Shown here: positions 1 through 8,918 of the stretch, in pieces
How positions within the stretch are numbered: position 1 is the first letter of the stretch
How the letters are laid out: each line of letters opens with the position of its first letter
NCBI GenBank assembly: GCA_965249735.1
Contig: CBDFMS010000019.1
Location: forward strand, 124,001 to 188,000
DNA length: 64,000 nucleotides
Source: JANQSS01 sp965249735
GTDB lineage: Bacteria > Bacteroidota > Bacteroidia > Chitinophagales > Saprospiraceae
Reading direction: 5' to 3'
Position numbers and translations under genes: made by a program
Notes under the pieces: generated by a model
What the model saw: only the letters and a program-made list of their open reading frames with translations
Told to the model about the DNA's origin: nothing
Databases searched by the model: none

Positions 1-1
1 T

Positions 2-100
2 TATTTGAATGTCCCTATTAAAGGAATTCCAAATGGCGATTATATACTACAAGTAGGAATTGATAATAAATTTTATAATAGAAAATTCGTGAAGAATTAA
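2..100 (+). CDS. C-terminal end of a T9SS-secreted protein (partial)
   Basis: The window opens inside a plus-strand frame that ends with TAA at 98-100. The 32 visible residues include IPNGDYILQV and end in NRKFVKN. This fits the last beta strands of a type A T9SS C-terminal sorting domain, which typically has a G-x-Y-x-L/V strand and a basic final strand. Such domains direct export across the outer membrane and are then removed. The main body of the protein lies to the left of the window, so its function cannot be told. The call rests on a short stretch. Confidence 0.6.
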   Translation, partial: YLNVPIKGIPNGDYILQVGIDNKFYNRKFVKN

Positions 101-128
101 TATTCGCCTTCAAAGTGGAGGATATATT

Positions 129-881
129 TTATTTTAATTCAAAGTTCTTGCCTGTTTCGTACCCCAGTTCAAATAATTTCACCTTGTTTGTCGTGCTGTA
201 GGTTGGATATTTATTTAATTCTGGCGGTGACACAAGAATATCACATAGGTCAATTTCAATTTTATTATTATTAAGATGATAGATGTCCACTGCTCTTTGG
301 ATTAAACGTCGACGGCTAGGTAGCTTGGAGTAGCTTTTTTCTTTGAATGGCAATAAATTAACTCCTATCAAGATGTCACAATCATAACGAATACTAGATG
401 CAGGTAAATTCATTGTAAGGCCACCATCCAGGTAAATATTTCCATTTTGATGAAACACATTGAAGACTCCCGGAATTGCTGAAGCCGCCATTACAGCATC
501 GACCAGACTTCCTTCATTTAGTATTTCTGTATGTCCATTGGCAATGTTTACAGCATTGATTTTAATGGGGAGTCGAACATCGTCAAAGGTCAGATCACCG
601 AGGAACTCCAGTAAATATTTCTTAAGTATGGCAGTTGGATTGAATTTTGACTTAATCAGCATATTTGGTTCGAAAAACAACGCACGCATGCGGCTTGGAA
701 AGCGTTCCATGACCAACTTTAGGTCTTTGTCAACAGCATATAATGCACCGGCAATAGCACCGGCACTTGTGCCACTGAGCACGTGTACTTCAAAGCTCCG
801 CTCCTGAAGTGCATGAAGAAAGCCGTTGTGAAAAAAACCCCTGATTCCACCGCCTGATAGGGCAAGTCCAATTCTTTTCAT
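129..881 (-). CDS. Patatin-like phospholipase
   Basis: A 250-residue patatin-family acyl hydrolase, expected to cleave acyl esters of phospholipids. The oxyanion loop appears near the start (LALSGGGIRG), the nucleophile elbow is GTSAG, and the Asp of the Ser-Asp dyad is in DGGLTMNLPA, so the catalytic set is complete. I chose the ATG at 881, just before MKRIGLALSGGG. A longer frame reaches 947, but a -7 promoter element at 931-938 lies inside that extension and the shorter start fits the family better. There is no signal peptide, so it probably acts in the cytoplasm or at the inner membrane face. It appears to be a single-gene unit. Confidence 0.88.
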   Translation of the reverse strand: MKRIGLALSGGGIRGFFHNGFLHALQERSFEVHVLSGTSAGAIAGALYAVDKDLKLVMERFPSRMRALFFEPNMLIKSKFNPTAILKKYLLEFLGDLTFDDVRLPIKINAVNIANGHTEILNEGSLVDAVMAASAIPGVFNVFHQNGNIYLDGGLTMNLPASSIRYDCDILIGVNLLPFKEKSYSKLPSRRRLIQRAVDIYHLNNNKIEIDLCDILVSPPELNKYPTYSTTNKVKLFELGYETGKNFELK

Positions 882-930
882 AATGTTCGATTTACCCTTT
901 TTCCCAACTAACATTAAAAAAGGGCCGATA

Positions 931-938
931 CAAAGGTA
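931..938 (-). promoter_or_regulatory. Bacteroidota -7 promoter element for the patatin gene
   Basis: On the minus strand the bases read TACCTTTG, matching the Bacteroidota -7 consensus TAnnTTTG. It would start transcription near 925, about 45 bases before the ATG at 881. No clear -33 element was seen. Confidence 0.45.
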
Positions 939-983
939 TCGACCCAATTTGTTTTAGCGAAATACACGATTGTGAATCACGCC

Positions 984-2993
984 TTATTCTTTGATAATTC
1001 GGGAAACACCAACACCGGTTGTTGTTCGCGCCTCCACAAAATATGCGCCTGACGAATAGTTCGACATATCGATGGTCATGGTTGACGAATTATTCTTCAA
1101 TCGATTAATAAGTCTACCTGTTAAATCGTATAGGTTCACTTCAAGAATCGTTACGTCACCTTCCAGGTGAAATGATGCCTGTGTCGGATTTGGATACAAT
1201 CTGTTAATTCCGACAGATTCGATTGAATTTGTTCCTGACACCTCCACAATATCTGCTCCACTTCTGGGTAGAATCTGATATCCTGAAGTATAAGGAGAAG
1301 ACCCATCGAATTGACCACCGAGTCCTGTGACATCGAATGCCCCAAGTGGAACCGGTACATCAAAGTCGATATCAGAATCGATACGCATGAGAATTGTATC
1401 CACTCCGTTTGTAGCAAGCACATTGGCACTTGAGGAATTGTCAGGCCATTGCGCTGTGTCCAAAAGGGTGAGGTTCTTGATTGCGATGAAGGATCCTTCG
1501 CTATCTTCTGAAGGCGCCGTGATCACATCAGGATCAAGAATTGGATTATCGGTAGAATTGACAAGTATGATGTCAGGTTCTACACGAGTTAATCCATTAA
1601 ATTGATTAATAACACCACTGACTGTCAGTTCATCACCTTCGGTGACGGTATAGGATGGACTACTCGCTGTTGTCCTTACAAAGATACCATCATTGTTTCC
1701 ATCAATCAGGAAGAATTCCAAGCCCGAAGATCTGTAATTTGGCCCGTGCACGACACCGGTGAGTTCAACAAGACTGTCCACATAAAGAGAATTTCCATCC
1801 AGGTCGTTTTGTCTTACAGTCGCAATAGGCAAAGGAACATACGGACTAACAACAGTTATCGTTCCTGTCATGCCAAATCCAACGTGTGGATCACATTGAT
1901 AATTGTAAATTCCAGCTAATGTAAATGTGTGTGCAAAAGTCCAATTCAAGGCCGCAACACCATTGTCGAATCCTTCCGGATTGTTTGGATAAGTATTTAA
2001 GCTTCCATTCACATTATGGATACCCGTAACATTTGTCCATACCACTGTCTCACCCACTTCGACAACGAGATTAGCCGGTGAGAAGAAGTTATTCTCTACG
2101 TCGACATAGTAATCACCCATTTCACGAACAAGTACATTACCTGTCATACCTACTCCAAAGTGAATATCACAGTGATAATCGTTATTCCCGGGATTGCTAA
2201 ATGCATATTGATACGACCAATCTGCAAGTGCGGGAGCACCGCTTAAAAAGTCTTCAGAGTTATTTGGGAAAGTGGTCAAAGACCCGTTCACATTGTGCGT
2301 TCCTTCAATATTATCCCATTGCACAATATCTCCAACGTCAACAACAAGTATATTAGGAATGTATTCAAAGTTACGTGCTGTAACCACGTGATCAGGGGTA
2401 ACCATACCACCGGTATAAGATTTTAATGGAACGGGTGTAGCGGCAGTAGCATTGGTCGTTTCTCCATCCAGCGCATTAACACCACTAAATTGCCAACTAA
2501 ATAACATAAAAGTGGTCCCATCGGGTCCGGTATTTGGAAGTCTTGCAGCCCAACCATCCAGATGTTCCCAAGGCATTCCGGTACCGTCCGCATTAACTTC
2601 TCCAAATACGTCTATGACTGTTCCATCATAGAATAACTCAATGGCGTCATCCCCGTTGATGAATACACTTCCATTCACAGCGTCTACAAAATCGCTGGGA
2701 AATCCAAAGAATGCCATGAAGTTGTCCGCATCACTGGATATATAAATATATTGGCCCATCGAGACTGATCCTCCGGGCAAGGTATATTCCGGTGTTCCAG
2801 TCGGACCACTACCATTGTTTGCTGATGAAAGTCCCATTAAAGACAGATCCGGTACATCTTGAGTAAAATAAATTTCAACGCCTTTAGGTGTTCCACCGGA
2901 TAATGGTCCGTCAAAGACAGCCGTGATTACGGCTTGTCCGGACATAGTTTGTAAAAGCATTAGAGAGATAAAAAGAGTAAATAGTGATTTCAT
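984..2993 (-). CDS. Secreted tandem-cupredoxin protein with T9SS sorting domain
   Basis: A 669-residue secreted protein. Residues 1-20 are a signal peptide (cleavage near SGQA). Residues 20-185 resemble a lamin-tail-type beta domain. Two cupredoxin domains follow. Type 1 copper ligands are visible in both: H233, C275, H278, M283, and H326, C367, H370, M375. Residues 390-585 resemble the OB-fold/DUF5689-like region seen in Bacteroidota secreted proteins. From about 597 (RLYPNPT) a T9SS sorting domain ends in SRIIKE. It should be exported to the cell surface and may bind copper for electron transfer. It stands alone, with 150 bases of non-coding DNA on its 5' side. The domain layout is clear; the physiological role is unknown. 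Confidence 0.85.
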   Translation of the reverse strand: MKSLFTLFISLMLLQTMSGQAVITAVFDGPLSGGTPKGVEIYFTQDVPDLSLMGLSSANNGSGPTGTPEYTLPGGSVSMGQYIYISSDADNFMAFFGFPSDFVDAVNGSVFINGDDAIELFYDGTVIDVFGEVNADGTGMPWEHLDGWAARLPNTGPDGTTFMLFSWQFSGVNALDGETTNATAATPVPLKSYTGGMVTPDHVVTARNFEYIPNILVVDVGDIVQWDNIEGTHNVNGSLTTFPNNSEDFLSGAPALADWSYQYAFSNPGNNDYHCDIHFGVGMTGNVLVREMGDYYVDVENNFFSPANLVVEVGETVVWTNVTGIHNVNGSLNTYPNNPEGFDNGVAALNWTFAHTFTLAGIYNYQCDPHVGFGMTGTITVVSPYVPLPIATVRQNDLDGNSLYVDSLVELTGVVHGPNYRSSGLEFFLIDGNNDGIFVRTTASSPSYTVTEGDELTVSGVINQFNGLTRVEPDIILVNSTDNPILDPDVITAPSEDSEGSFIAIKNLTLLDTAQWPDNSSSANVLATNGVDTILMRIDSDIDFDVPVPLGAFDVTGLGGQFDGSSPYTSGYQILPRSGADIVEVSGTNSIESVGINRLYPNPTQASFHLEGDVTILEVNLYDLTGRLINRLKNNSSTMTIDMSNYSSGAYFVEARTTTGVGVSRIIKE

Positions 2994-3144
2994 GAGTTGT
3001 AGGTTTTTTGTATACCTAAAAGTACAAATTGTAAACAGAAGACAAGAGATATTTGATAGGAAGAACAGATAAAAAAATCCGGACTTTTTGGGAACGGATG
3101 CATTCGACTATTTATGCTATTCAAGCGATAACATAGATTCCGCA

Positions 3145-3516
3145 TCAGCTTTGTGAGCCTGTAGGATAGAAAAACTGTTCAAGCACAACCTTCCCCTCCT
3201 GCACCTCATAAACACAAATTTCTTCCATTCGCTGACGTGCCCCTCCTTTAAACGTGGCATCCATCACCATACCACATGAAAAATGATTGCCACAGACTAC
3301 CGGATCTGTAATCGATGAATCATGCATTTCTTCGATCATCTCACCCCAGTGTTTTCCTTTCTCCTGGATGCCGGCAAGTCCCTGGACGCGTTGCATAGGC
3401 ACACCTTCCGGTTCCATGCTGACAACATCAGGAGAATACAATTCCTCATAGCATTGTTGATATTTTCCTTCGCGACAATAGCTTACCAATTTGTTTGCAA
3501 TTTCTTGTGTAGTCAT
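3145..3516 (-). CDS. SnoaL-like / NTF2-like small protein
   Basis: A 123-residue protein of the NTF2-like superfamily (SnoaL-like domain). It has an N-terminal helix pair (EIANKLVSYCREGKYQQCYEEL compressed into one turn-rich region), a YSPDVVSMEP strand, and a C-terminal strand pair around VYEVQEGKVVLEQFFY, which is typical of these cone-shaped proteins. Members include isomerases, hydrolases and binding proteins, so no reaction can be assigned. There is no signal peptide. It lies alone between the cupredoxin gene and dnaA on the same strand. Confidence 0.7.
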   Translation of the reverse strand: MTTQEIANKLVSYCREGKYQQCYEELYSPDVVSMEPEGVPMQRVQGLAGIQEKGKHWGEMIEEMHDSSITDPVVCGNHFSCGMVMDATFKGGARQRMEEICVYEVQEGKVVLEQFFYPTGSQS

Positions 3517-3651
3517 TTTATTTTAATATTTGTTTGAGAAATAGATACAATTAATTCAACAGGGTGTACATGGAAATAGTTTTGCACTCACCTCGAAGGC
3601 GTAGAGTCCCTCGAATACAACGACAAGAATTTAAACAATTATTGAAATAGG

Positions 3652-5052
3652 TTAAGTCAAACTCATTTCAATTCGTTTCTCAAGCGCCATCACCTCCGCT
3701 TGAAAATCACTGTCTGTGTCGATTAAGTTTTTGACAGATTTGATGGCATAAATAACCGTGGTATGATCTTTACCACCAAAATTTTGCCCGATGCTCTTTA
3801 AGGACTTTTTTGTCATTTTCTTAGATAGAAACATCGAAATTTGGCGTGCCACAACAACTTCCCGGGCACGCGACCGTGATAGAATCCGATCAAGCGGCAT
3901 GGCGTAATGCTCGGCAACTATTTCCTGGATGCCTTCAACAGTAATTTCTTTCCGTCCACTGTTAATGTAACTGGTCACTACTTGTTTGATAATGGGCATA
4001 GTCAACTCATATCCGTTCAACTTGATTTGGGCAAGAAGAGATATAACCACGCCTTCTAATTCACGAATGTTGTTTTGAATATTATAGCATATATACTCCA
4101 ATCCTTCTATAGGAATTTCGATTCCGTGTAATTCGAGTTTATGCATTAATATGGCCATACGGGTTTCGAATTCCGGAGCACGCAAATCTGCCGTCAGCCC
4201 CCATTTAAATCTGGAGATGAGTCGATCTTCCAGACCATCGAGGTCTTTTGGTGCGCGATCACAAGAGAGTATGATCTGGCCACCACCGTTATGTAAGTGA
4301 TTGAAAATATGAAAGAATATTTCCTTCGTTTTTCCACGTCCTGCAAAAAATTGAATGTCATCTACAATCAGTACATCCAAGTCCTGATAATATGCCACCA
4401 ACTCTTCGGTTGCACGATTTTTTATACTCTGTATTATTTGATTCGTAAATTTTTCGGATGAGACATACAGAACACGTTTGTCGGGATATTGTGCCAGGGT
4501 TTCATTTCCTATGGCTTGAATTAAATGGGTTTTACCAAGACCAACGCCTCCGTATACAACTAAGGGATTGAATGAAGTCCTACCGGGTTTACCAGCAATA
4601 TTCAAACCGGCTGATCGGGCCAGTTTATTGCAATCGCCTTCAATATAATTTTCGAATGTATATTTTTCGACCAGATGATGATCGATTTTCATTTTTTTAA
4701 TGCCAGGTACTACAAAGGGATTTTTTATTTGATCAACTGAGTACGTTCCTGGTGTAAAATCTTGATCCCTTTCTTCCAGGCGCCTATTTTTACGGGCATC
4801 GGGCATAAGGATCTGATACTTGAGTTTGCCGCCAGCACCCAGGATATTTGATATGGCCGTACGCAATTCGTCTACGTAGTGCTCTTCCAGATATTCAAAG
4901 AAAAAGGGATTCGGTACTTGGATGGTTAATTCTTTACCCTCAAGTAAGATTGGTTTAATCGGTTTGAACCACCGGTTAAATGCATTCACGCTCACCTTCA
5001 ATTTCACGTCATTGAGACAGTCGTTCCATATCCGATCAGCAGTTTTATTCAT
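3652..5052 (-). CDS. dnaA: Chromosomal replication initiator DnaA
   Basis: A 466-residue DnaA, which binds DnaA boxes at oriC and opens the duplex in its ATP form. Domain I occupies about residues 1-85. The AAA+ core carries Walker A GGVGLGKTHL (168-177) and Walker B VLIVDDIQFF near 230. The domain IV DNA-binding signature GGKDHTTVIYAIK is near the C-terminus. Length and order are normal. The gene is not beside dnaN or recF, and I found no cluster of DnaA boxes (TTATCCACA-like) in the non-coding DNA on either side, so oriC is probably not here. Two -7 promoter candidates lie 40-60 bases upstream. Confidence 0.97.
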   Translation of the reverse strand: MNKTADRIWNDCLNDVKLKVSVNAFNRWFKPIKPILLEGKELTIQVPNPFFFEYLEEHYVDELRTAISNILGAGGKLKYQILMPDARKNRRLEERDQDFTPGTYSVDQIKNPFVVPGIKKMKIDHHLVEKYTFENYIEGDCNKLARSAGLNIAGKPGRTSFNPLVVYGGVGLGKTHLIQAIGNETLAQYPDKRVLYVSSEKFTNQIIQSIKNRATEELVAYYQDLDVLIVDDIQFFAGRGKTKEIFFHIFNHLHNGGGQIILSCDRAPKDLDGLEDRLISRFKWGLTADLRAPEFETRMAILMHKLELHGIEIPIEGLEYICYNIQNNIRELEGVVISLLAQIKLNGYELTMPIIKQVVTSYINSGRKEITVEGIQEIVAEHYAMPLDRILSRSRAREVVVARQISMFLSKKMTKKSLKSIGQNFGGKDHTTVIYAIKSVKNLIDTDSDFQAEVMALEKRIEMSLT

Positions 5053-5092
5053 TCAATCCTTCCTTTTTTTGACCACCCGAATTAGTGGAAGG

Positions 5093-5110
5093 CAAAAGTA
5101 TTCAAATATA
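5093..5110 (-). promoter_or_regulatory. Two overlapping-range -7 elements upstream of dnaA
   Basis: On the minus strand, TATATTTG (5110-5103) and TACTTTTG (5100-5093) both match TAnnTTTG. They lie 41-58 bases before the dnaA ATG at 5052, so either could drive it. Two promoters for dnaA would be plausible but is inference. Confidence 0.4.
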
Positions 5111-5171
5111 CCAAGTAGAACAGCAATTTAGTGGTATTGCTCGATAAAATCGTAAAGAATATCAGTCGAAC

Positions 5172-6110
5172 TCAATCTTCTACATATCTACCTATGGTAC
5201 GTACCCATGCGTGATTGCCTTTGAGCGTATGTTTCCGCTTACCTCGTTCAAAACGAAGATCAAGCCGGCCTAATTTTATACCGGCCCACCCCACTTGTGA
5301 TATAATTACCGGTTTCCCTTGGGTATTTCTTCGTACATCTGGAATGTCCAAAAAAGTATGCGTATGTCCTCCAATGATGAGGTCGATGTGAGCTGTCATT
5401 TGTGCCAGAACAATGTCCGATACTTTTGTACTTGAATAGGAATAACCAAGATGAGAAAGGCAAATTACATAATCACATTTCTCTTCTTTTTTTAGATGTT
5501 TGGCCGTCGATGCGGCCGTGGTAATTGGATCGATATAGCGCGTTCCACCATACCATGCCTTGGGAACCAAACCATCAAGGTCTATTCCGATACCAAATAT
5601 CCCAACCCGTATGCCGTCATACTCGCGAATCGTGTAATCACGAACAAGACCATTCATCGGTGTATCTGAAAATCTATAGTTTGCACTTACCAACTCAAAA
5701 TTTGCCATTTGAGTATTGATTGCCAATTGTTCAATCCCGGCGTCAAAATCATGATTCCCAATTGTGGCCACATCGTACTTCATGGCATTCATAGCTTCAA
5801 ATTCGACCTTCCCTTTGTACAGATTAAAATATGGTGTCCCCTGAAGCATATCACCTGCATCAACCAACAGAACATGTTTCTCTTGATTGCGAATTTCTTT
5901 GACCAGGGTAGCCCGGCGATTGACTCCGCCCAGCCCTACAAATTTACCACTGCCTTCAGGAAACGGATCCATTCTGCTATGTACATCATTGGTGTGCAAA
6001 ATGGTCAGCTCTACGTGATCACCTCGTGAGAATCCATGGGAGGTCATCGGATAGCCACCCAGAATTATTCCTGCAGCCGTTGCCTGACGTATAAATTTTC
6101 TGCGATCCAT
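5172..6110 (-). CDS. 5'-nucleotidase family metallophosphatase domain protein
   Basis: A 312-residue calcineurin-like phosphoesterase of the UshA/5'-nucleotidase family, catalytic half only. The N-terminus (MDRRKFIRQATAAGI) is a twin-arginine-type signal, so export by Tat is likely. Metal-binding motifs are in order: TNDVHSR, DAGDMLQG, GNHDFD and GGHTHTF. Full-length 5'-nucleotidases carry a C-terminal substrate-binding domain; here that domain is a separate gene that ends two bases upstream. The two should be translated together and act as a pair in the periplasm, releasing phosphate from nucleotides or related esters. Exact substrate is unknown. Confidence 0.9.
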   Translation of the reverse strand: MDRRKFIRQATAAGIILGGYPMTSHGFSRGDHVELTILHTNDVHSRMDPFPEGSGKFVGLGGVNRRATLVKEIRNQEKHVLLVDAGDMLQGTPYFNLYKGKVEFEAMNAMKYDVATIGNHDFDAGIEQLAINTQMANFELVSANYRFSDTPMNGLVRDYTIREYDGIRVGIFGIGIDLDGLVPKAWYGGTRYIDPITTAASTAKHLKKEEKCDYVICLSHLGYSYSSTKVSDIVLAQMTAHIDLIIGGHTHTFLDIPDVRRNTQGKPVIISQVGWAGIKLGRLDLRFERGKRKHTLKGNHAWVRTIGRYVED

Positions 6111-6112
6111 AT

Positions 6113-6859
6113 TTAATTTTTCGTGACTCGTTTGTCCCTGGCGGGATTTAATTTTGATCCGGCTTCTTGAAGAGATCGTAAATAGTCAGCAATTGCATCC
6201 CGCACATACACATTCGTATTGGTCATTTGTTTTGTGGCCAGATAATCTTGATAATTTGCACTTTCAATTATGTAATTATTTGTAGCTAGTACATATTTGC
6301 TTTCAGATCGAATAGTTTTGCCATCAATTTGAACTTGTTCTGCTAATCCGTCTTCAATAACGTATGTGAGAGAAGCGCTAGACGGCCATCCTCCTTTACT
6401 TGCCATAAAATCGCACAGCATTTCTACTTCATCACCGGAAAGTTCCACTGTCACTAAATAATTATCGAATGGCATCATCTCATAAATACGACCGAGTGTG
6501 ATATCTCCCTTTCCAATGTTTTTAATTCGTATTCCGGAATAATTATGGATTGCAAAATGTACTTCTTCGTCAGTATACCATTCGGCCATAATCTCAGTAG
6601 CGTCGGCCGCAAAATTCCCCATGGTGCTTTCAGGACTGCCTAAGACCAAGTCATTCGTTGCGACAATTAACACTTCATCCATTTGTTCACTCATCTGGAC
6701 TCGATACGGCGCAATAATGGCCTCCATATTTTTGTCTTCTTCACCCGTCTCTACTTGCAGCCTATAGTCCTCATATGAAGCATCTTGAACATGATATACA
6801 GCTCGACAACCCACGAGTATGAGTAACTGAAAAATTATGAAATATAAAATCCTGTTCAT
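6113..6859 (-). CDS. 5'-nucleotidase C-terminal domain lipoprotein
   Basis: A 248-residue protein matching the C-terminal (substrate-binding) domain of 5'-nucleotidases. The start carries a lipobox, LILVGC, so it should be a lipoprotein. Family motifs include GNFAADA, HNYSGIR, GDITLGRIYEMMPFDN and ATNNYI. The aromatic and Asn/Arg positions that bind nucleoside bases cluster here. It lies two bases before the separate metallophosphatase gene and follows a membrane-protein gene after 15 bases, so the three form one operon. It probably partners the downstream catalytic domain. Confidence 0.88.
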   Translation of the reverse strand: MNRILYFIIFQLLILVGCRAVYHVQDASYEDYRLQVETGEEDKNMEAIIAPYRVQMSEQMDEVLIVATNDLVLGSPESTMGNFAADATEIMAEWYTDEEVHFAIHNYSGIRIKNIGKGDITLGRIYEMMPFDNYLVTVELSGDEVEMLCDFMASKGGWPSSASLTYVIEDGLAEQVQIDGKTIRSESKYVLATNNYIIESANYQDYLATKQMTNTNVYVRDAIADYLRSLQEAGSKLNPARDKRVTKN

Positions 6860-6874
6860 AAATCAATTAATTTG

Positions 6875-7393
6875 CTAAAGCAATAAAGCTGCCTCTTGTC
6901 GGACTGCGGATTTCGCTGTCTCGACCGGATTCATTTTCCATTCCGCATATTTAACCAGCAAACGATTAATATATTCATCTAAAGATTGCTCGTCATCTTC
7001 ACTGAATGCATCGGTGACCAGGTTAGACATTTCCTGTTTTGTCAACCGCACAATTTGCCATAATTGTTCCGAAATATACACTTGCTGTGACAGATTATGT
7101 TCATATTCCTTTTGAATTGTCATTAAAAGTGAAGTATACATCGTGCGGGCTTCCATTCGTCCTGTATTCAGCCGCATGATCATATCAGGAAACGTAATCC
7201 GTTCGAGATACAGAGCCAACCGTTCATACGCATTCAATTTCAGTTCCAGCACATCTTTTTTTCTATCTCGTTGCAACTCAATAGACTTAAGTCTTAATTG
7301 ACCTCTAAAAAATTGAGATAACAACACATAAGCCATCAAAACCAGTAGACCCATCGGGATGACGACCTTGATAATATCGATTAACCACTCCAT
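6875..7393 (-). CDS. Uncharacterised membrane-anchored protein (Bacteroidota DUF)
   Basis: A 172-residue protein with one N-terminal membrane helix (about residues 5-28: IDIIKVVIPMGLLVLMAYVL) followed by a long, charged, mostly helical cytoplasmic domain. The stretch KSIELQRDRKKDVLELKLNAYERL looks coiled-coil-like and continues with YLERITFP. I place the start at the ATG at 7393 (MEWLIDIIK) because the 25 residues before it in the same frame look non-coding. This layout is common in Bacteroidota proteins of unknown function. It is first in the operon with the two 5'-nucleotidase genes. No function can be assigned. Confidence 0.75.
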   Translation of the reverse strand: MEWLIDIIKVVIPMGLLVLMAYVLLSQFFRGQLRLKSIELQRDRKKDVLELKLNAYERLALYLERITFPDMIMRLNTGRMEARTMYTSLLMTIQKEYEHNLSQQVYISEQLWQIVRLTKQEMSNLVTDAFSEDDEQSLDEYINRLLVKYAEWKMNPVETAKSAVRQEAALLL

Positions 7394-7579
7394 TAACTTC
7401 GAATTTATATCTGTACATGCTAAGGTACTATATTCGAGCATTTGAGAAAATGAGCAAGAGGACTTCATATTGGAACGAACAAATAAGTACGAGAGGGCGT
7501 GGCAATGTCAGAGTAACGGCGTTCATGTTGAACTGAAATGCCGAAGTAAGCCAGGTCTGTGAACTTATTTAATTTCTTG

Positions 7580-7587
7580 TAGTTTTG
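7580..7587 (+). promoter_or_regulatory. -7 promoter element for the A-type Fe-S carrier gene
   Basis: TAGTTTTG matches TAnnTTTG and sits 17 bases before the ATG at 7605, giving a leader of only about 12 bases. No convincing -33 element was seen. Confidence 0.5.
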
Positions 7588-7604
7588 TATTGAAATATCG
7601 AAGT

Positions 7605-7958
7605 ATGAGTAACGACACGATCACAAAAAACCCACCTGTAGCCCTGACCGTAGGTGCTGTCGCACAACTGACAGAAATCAAAGAATCAGAGAAAATTCCT
7701 GATGAATATGGCTTACGTGTTGGCGTCAAAGGTGGTGGTTGTTCCGGATTTACCTACGTTCTTGGTTTTGATGAAATGAAGGACAATGACGACGTTTATG
7801 AAGTCAGTGGTATAAAAATCTTTATGAACAAAGCCCATGCCCTCTATTTACTTGGTATGGAAATCGATTGGATCGATGGTCTTAACAATCGCGGATTTCA
7901 GTTCAATAACCCCAATGCTTCGGATACTTGTGGCTGTGGGACAAGTTTTTCAGCTTAA
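7605..7958 (+). CDS. A-type iron-sulfur cluster carrier (IscA/ErpA/SufA-like)
   Basis: A 117-residue HesB-family protein that carries Fe-S clusters from the assembly scaffold to apoproteins. The three conserved cysteines are present: one in GGGCSGF and two in TCGCG near the C-terminus. The start at 7605 (MSNDTITK) is preferred over an in-frame ATG five codons upstream because a -7 promoter element lies 17 bases before it. It is monocistronic. An HscA-like chaperone, a cysteine desulfurase and the Fe-S enzyme RimO are elsewhere in the window. The subtype cannot be fixed from sequence alone. Confidence 0.92.
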   Translation: MSNDTITKNPPVALTVGAVAQLTEIKESEKIPDEYGLRVGVKGGGCSGFTYVLGFDEMKDNDDVYEVSGIKIFMNKAHALYLLGMEIDWIDGLNNRGFQFNNPNASDTCGCGTSFSA

Positions 7959-8349
7959 TTCACTTTGTTTTCTCGTTAAATCTTCAGTGGTATAATGAAG
8001 GATTTGCTTGCTATGATTCGTTCTCAATTCTAGTGCTGTCTATTAAGCTGACCTTTCATACACCCACTCCACTCTAATTGTAAATTCACCTGTCAATTTT
8101 TTGATCAAATGGGCAAGCGTCTAGGAAATTTATCGGTTTGGCTCCTGATATCAGTAATATTCGATGCCCCGGCAGATTTTCTTGAATGAGAAAAGGACAA
8201 GTTCGGACAATAACTTGTAACTTGATTTTAATCATTAGAATGCATCTAATCAACACATCCTGAATTATTTTAAAAAAATACTATTTCCTTTTTTCTCGCT
8301 TTTTCTTGCCTATAGATCTTTAGATATATTGCGAAGTCTAAATTCGTCC
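7959..8349. other. Non-coding stretch, 391 bases
   Basis: No open frame of useful length, tRNA-like fold, strong hairpin or repeat is evident. The last 80 bases are very AT-rich and probably carry the promoter of the downstream membrane-protein gene, but no clean TAnnTTTG element is visible. Confidence 0.5.
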
Positions 8350-8823
8350 ATGCCTTCAGATTTTAGTGCATCGGAAAACATACTCATTTCATTTTTATTG
8401 ACCCTTTTTATAACCGGCGTTTTTGCATTTTCCGGTTTTGCATATTCAACAAGTAAATTATTACCTGATGCTTATTATAAAATTAAAAATCAGGCATACT
8501 TGAAAACTACATATGACTTACTTGGATTACGGTATTTCAGGACGTTACTATTACTCGTTTTTTGGGGAAGAAAAAATAACAAAGAGAAATACTTTAATGG
8601 GACCAAAAGTGGATTGAAGAATTTTATATTTCAAACAAAGCAATCCGAGTTCGGTCATTTAGGTGCTTTTATACTCATTATAGTCGTCAGCATTAGTCTA
8701 TTCGCGCTTGGATATATTCTTCTTCCTTTCATTGTTCTTCTTATTAATATTATCGGCAACTTATACCCAATAATATTACAACGATATCACAGAATGCGGA
8801 TCGAAAGAATAACAAAAGAATAA
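8350..8823 (+). CDS. Uncharacterised integral membrane protein
   Basis: A 157-residue protein with about three to four hydrophobic segments. Helix 1 covers residues 10-32 (ILISFLLTLFITGVFAFSGF). Another hydrophobic stretch is near LRTLLLLVFWG, and a long pair comes at 110-145. A conserved-looking loop, LGLRYFRT, and the ending LYPIILQRYHRMRIER are shared by small uncharacterised Bacteroidota membrane proteins. I use the ATG at 8350; a TTG seven codons upstream is possible. No catalytic motif is visible. Neighbours do not suggest a role. Confidence 0.65.
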   Translation: MPSDFSASENILISFLLTLFITGVFAFSGFAYSTSKLLPDAYYKIKNQAYLKTTYDLLGLRYFRTLLLLVFWGRKNNKEKYFNGTKSGLKNFIFQTKQSEFGHLGAFILIIVVSISLFALGYILLPFIVLLINIIGNLYPIILQRYHRMRIERITKE

Positions 8824-8918
8824 TAGCTGAAAATAATCAGGCGTATAAGGCAGCAATGGCACAAGAGAAACTGCCAATCGCATTTGGGAATTATGCACCA
8901 CGGATTAGTAGAAATATT

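Noticed and set aside
129..947. Longer patatin start at 947
   Set aside because: The added 22 residues contain a promoter-like element in the DNA and do not match the family start; the ATG at 881 fits better.
3145..3537. Plus-strand frames overlapping the SnoaL-like gene, and similar antisense frames elsewhere
   Set aside because: They lie fully within well-supported genes on the other strand and show no domain, signal peptide or promoter of their own.
3517..5171. Replication origin near dnaA
   Set aside because: The non-coding DNA on both sides of dnaA is short (about 135 and 120 bases) and shows no cluster of DnaA boxes or AT-rich repeats, and dnaN/recF are not adjacent.
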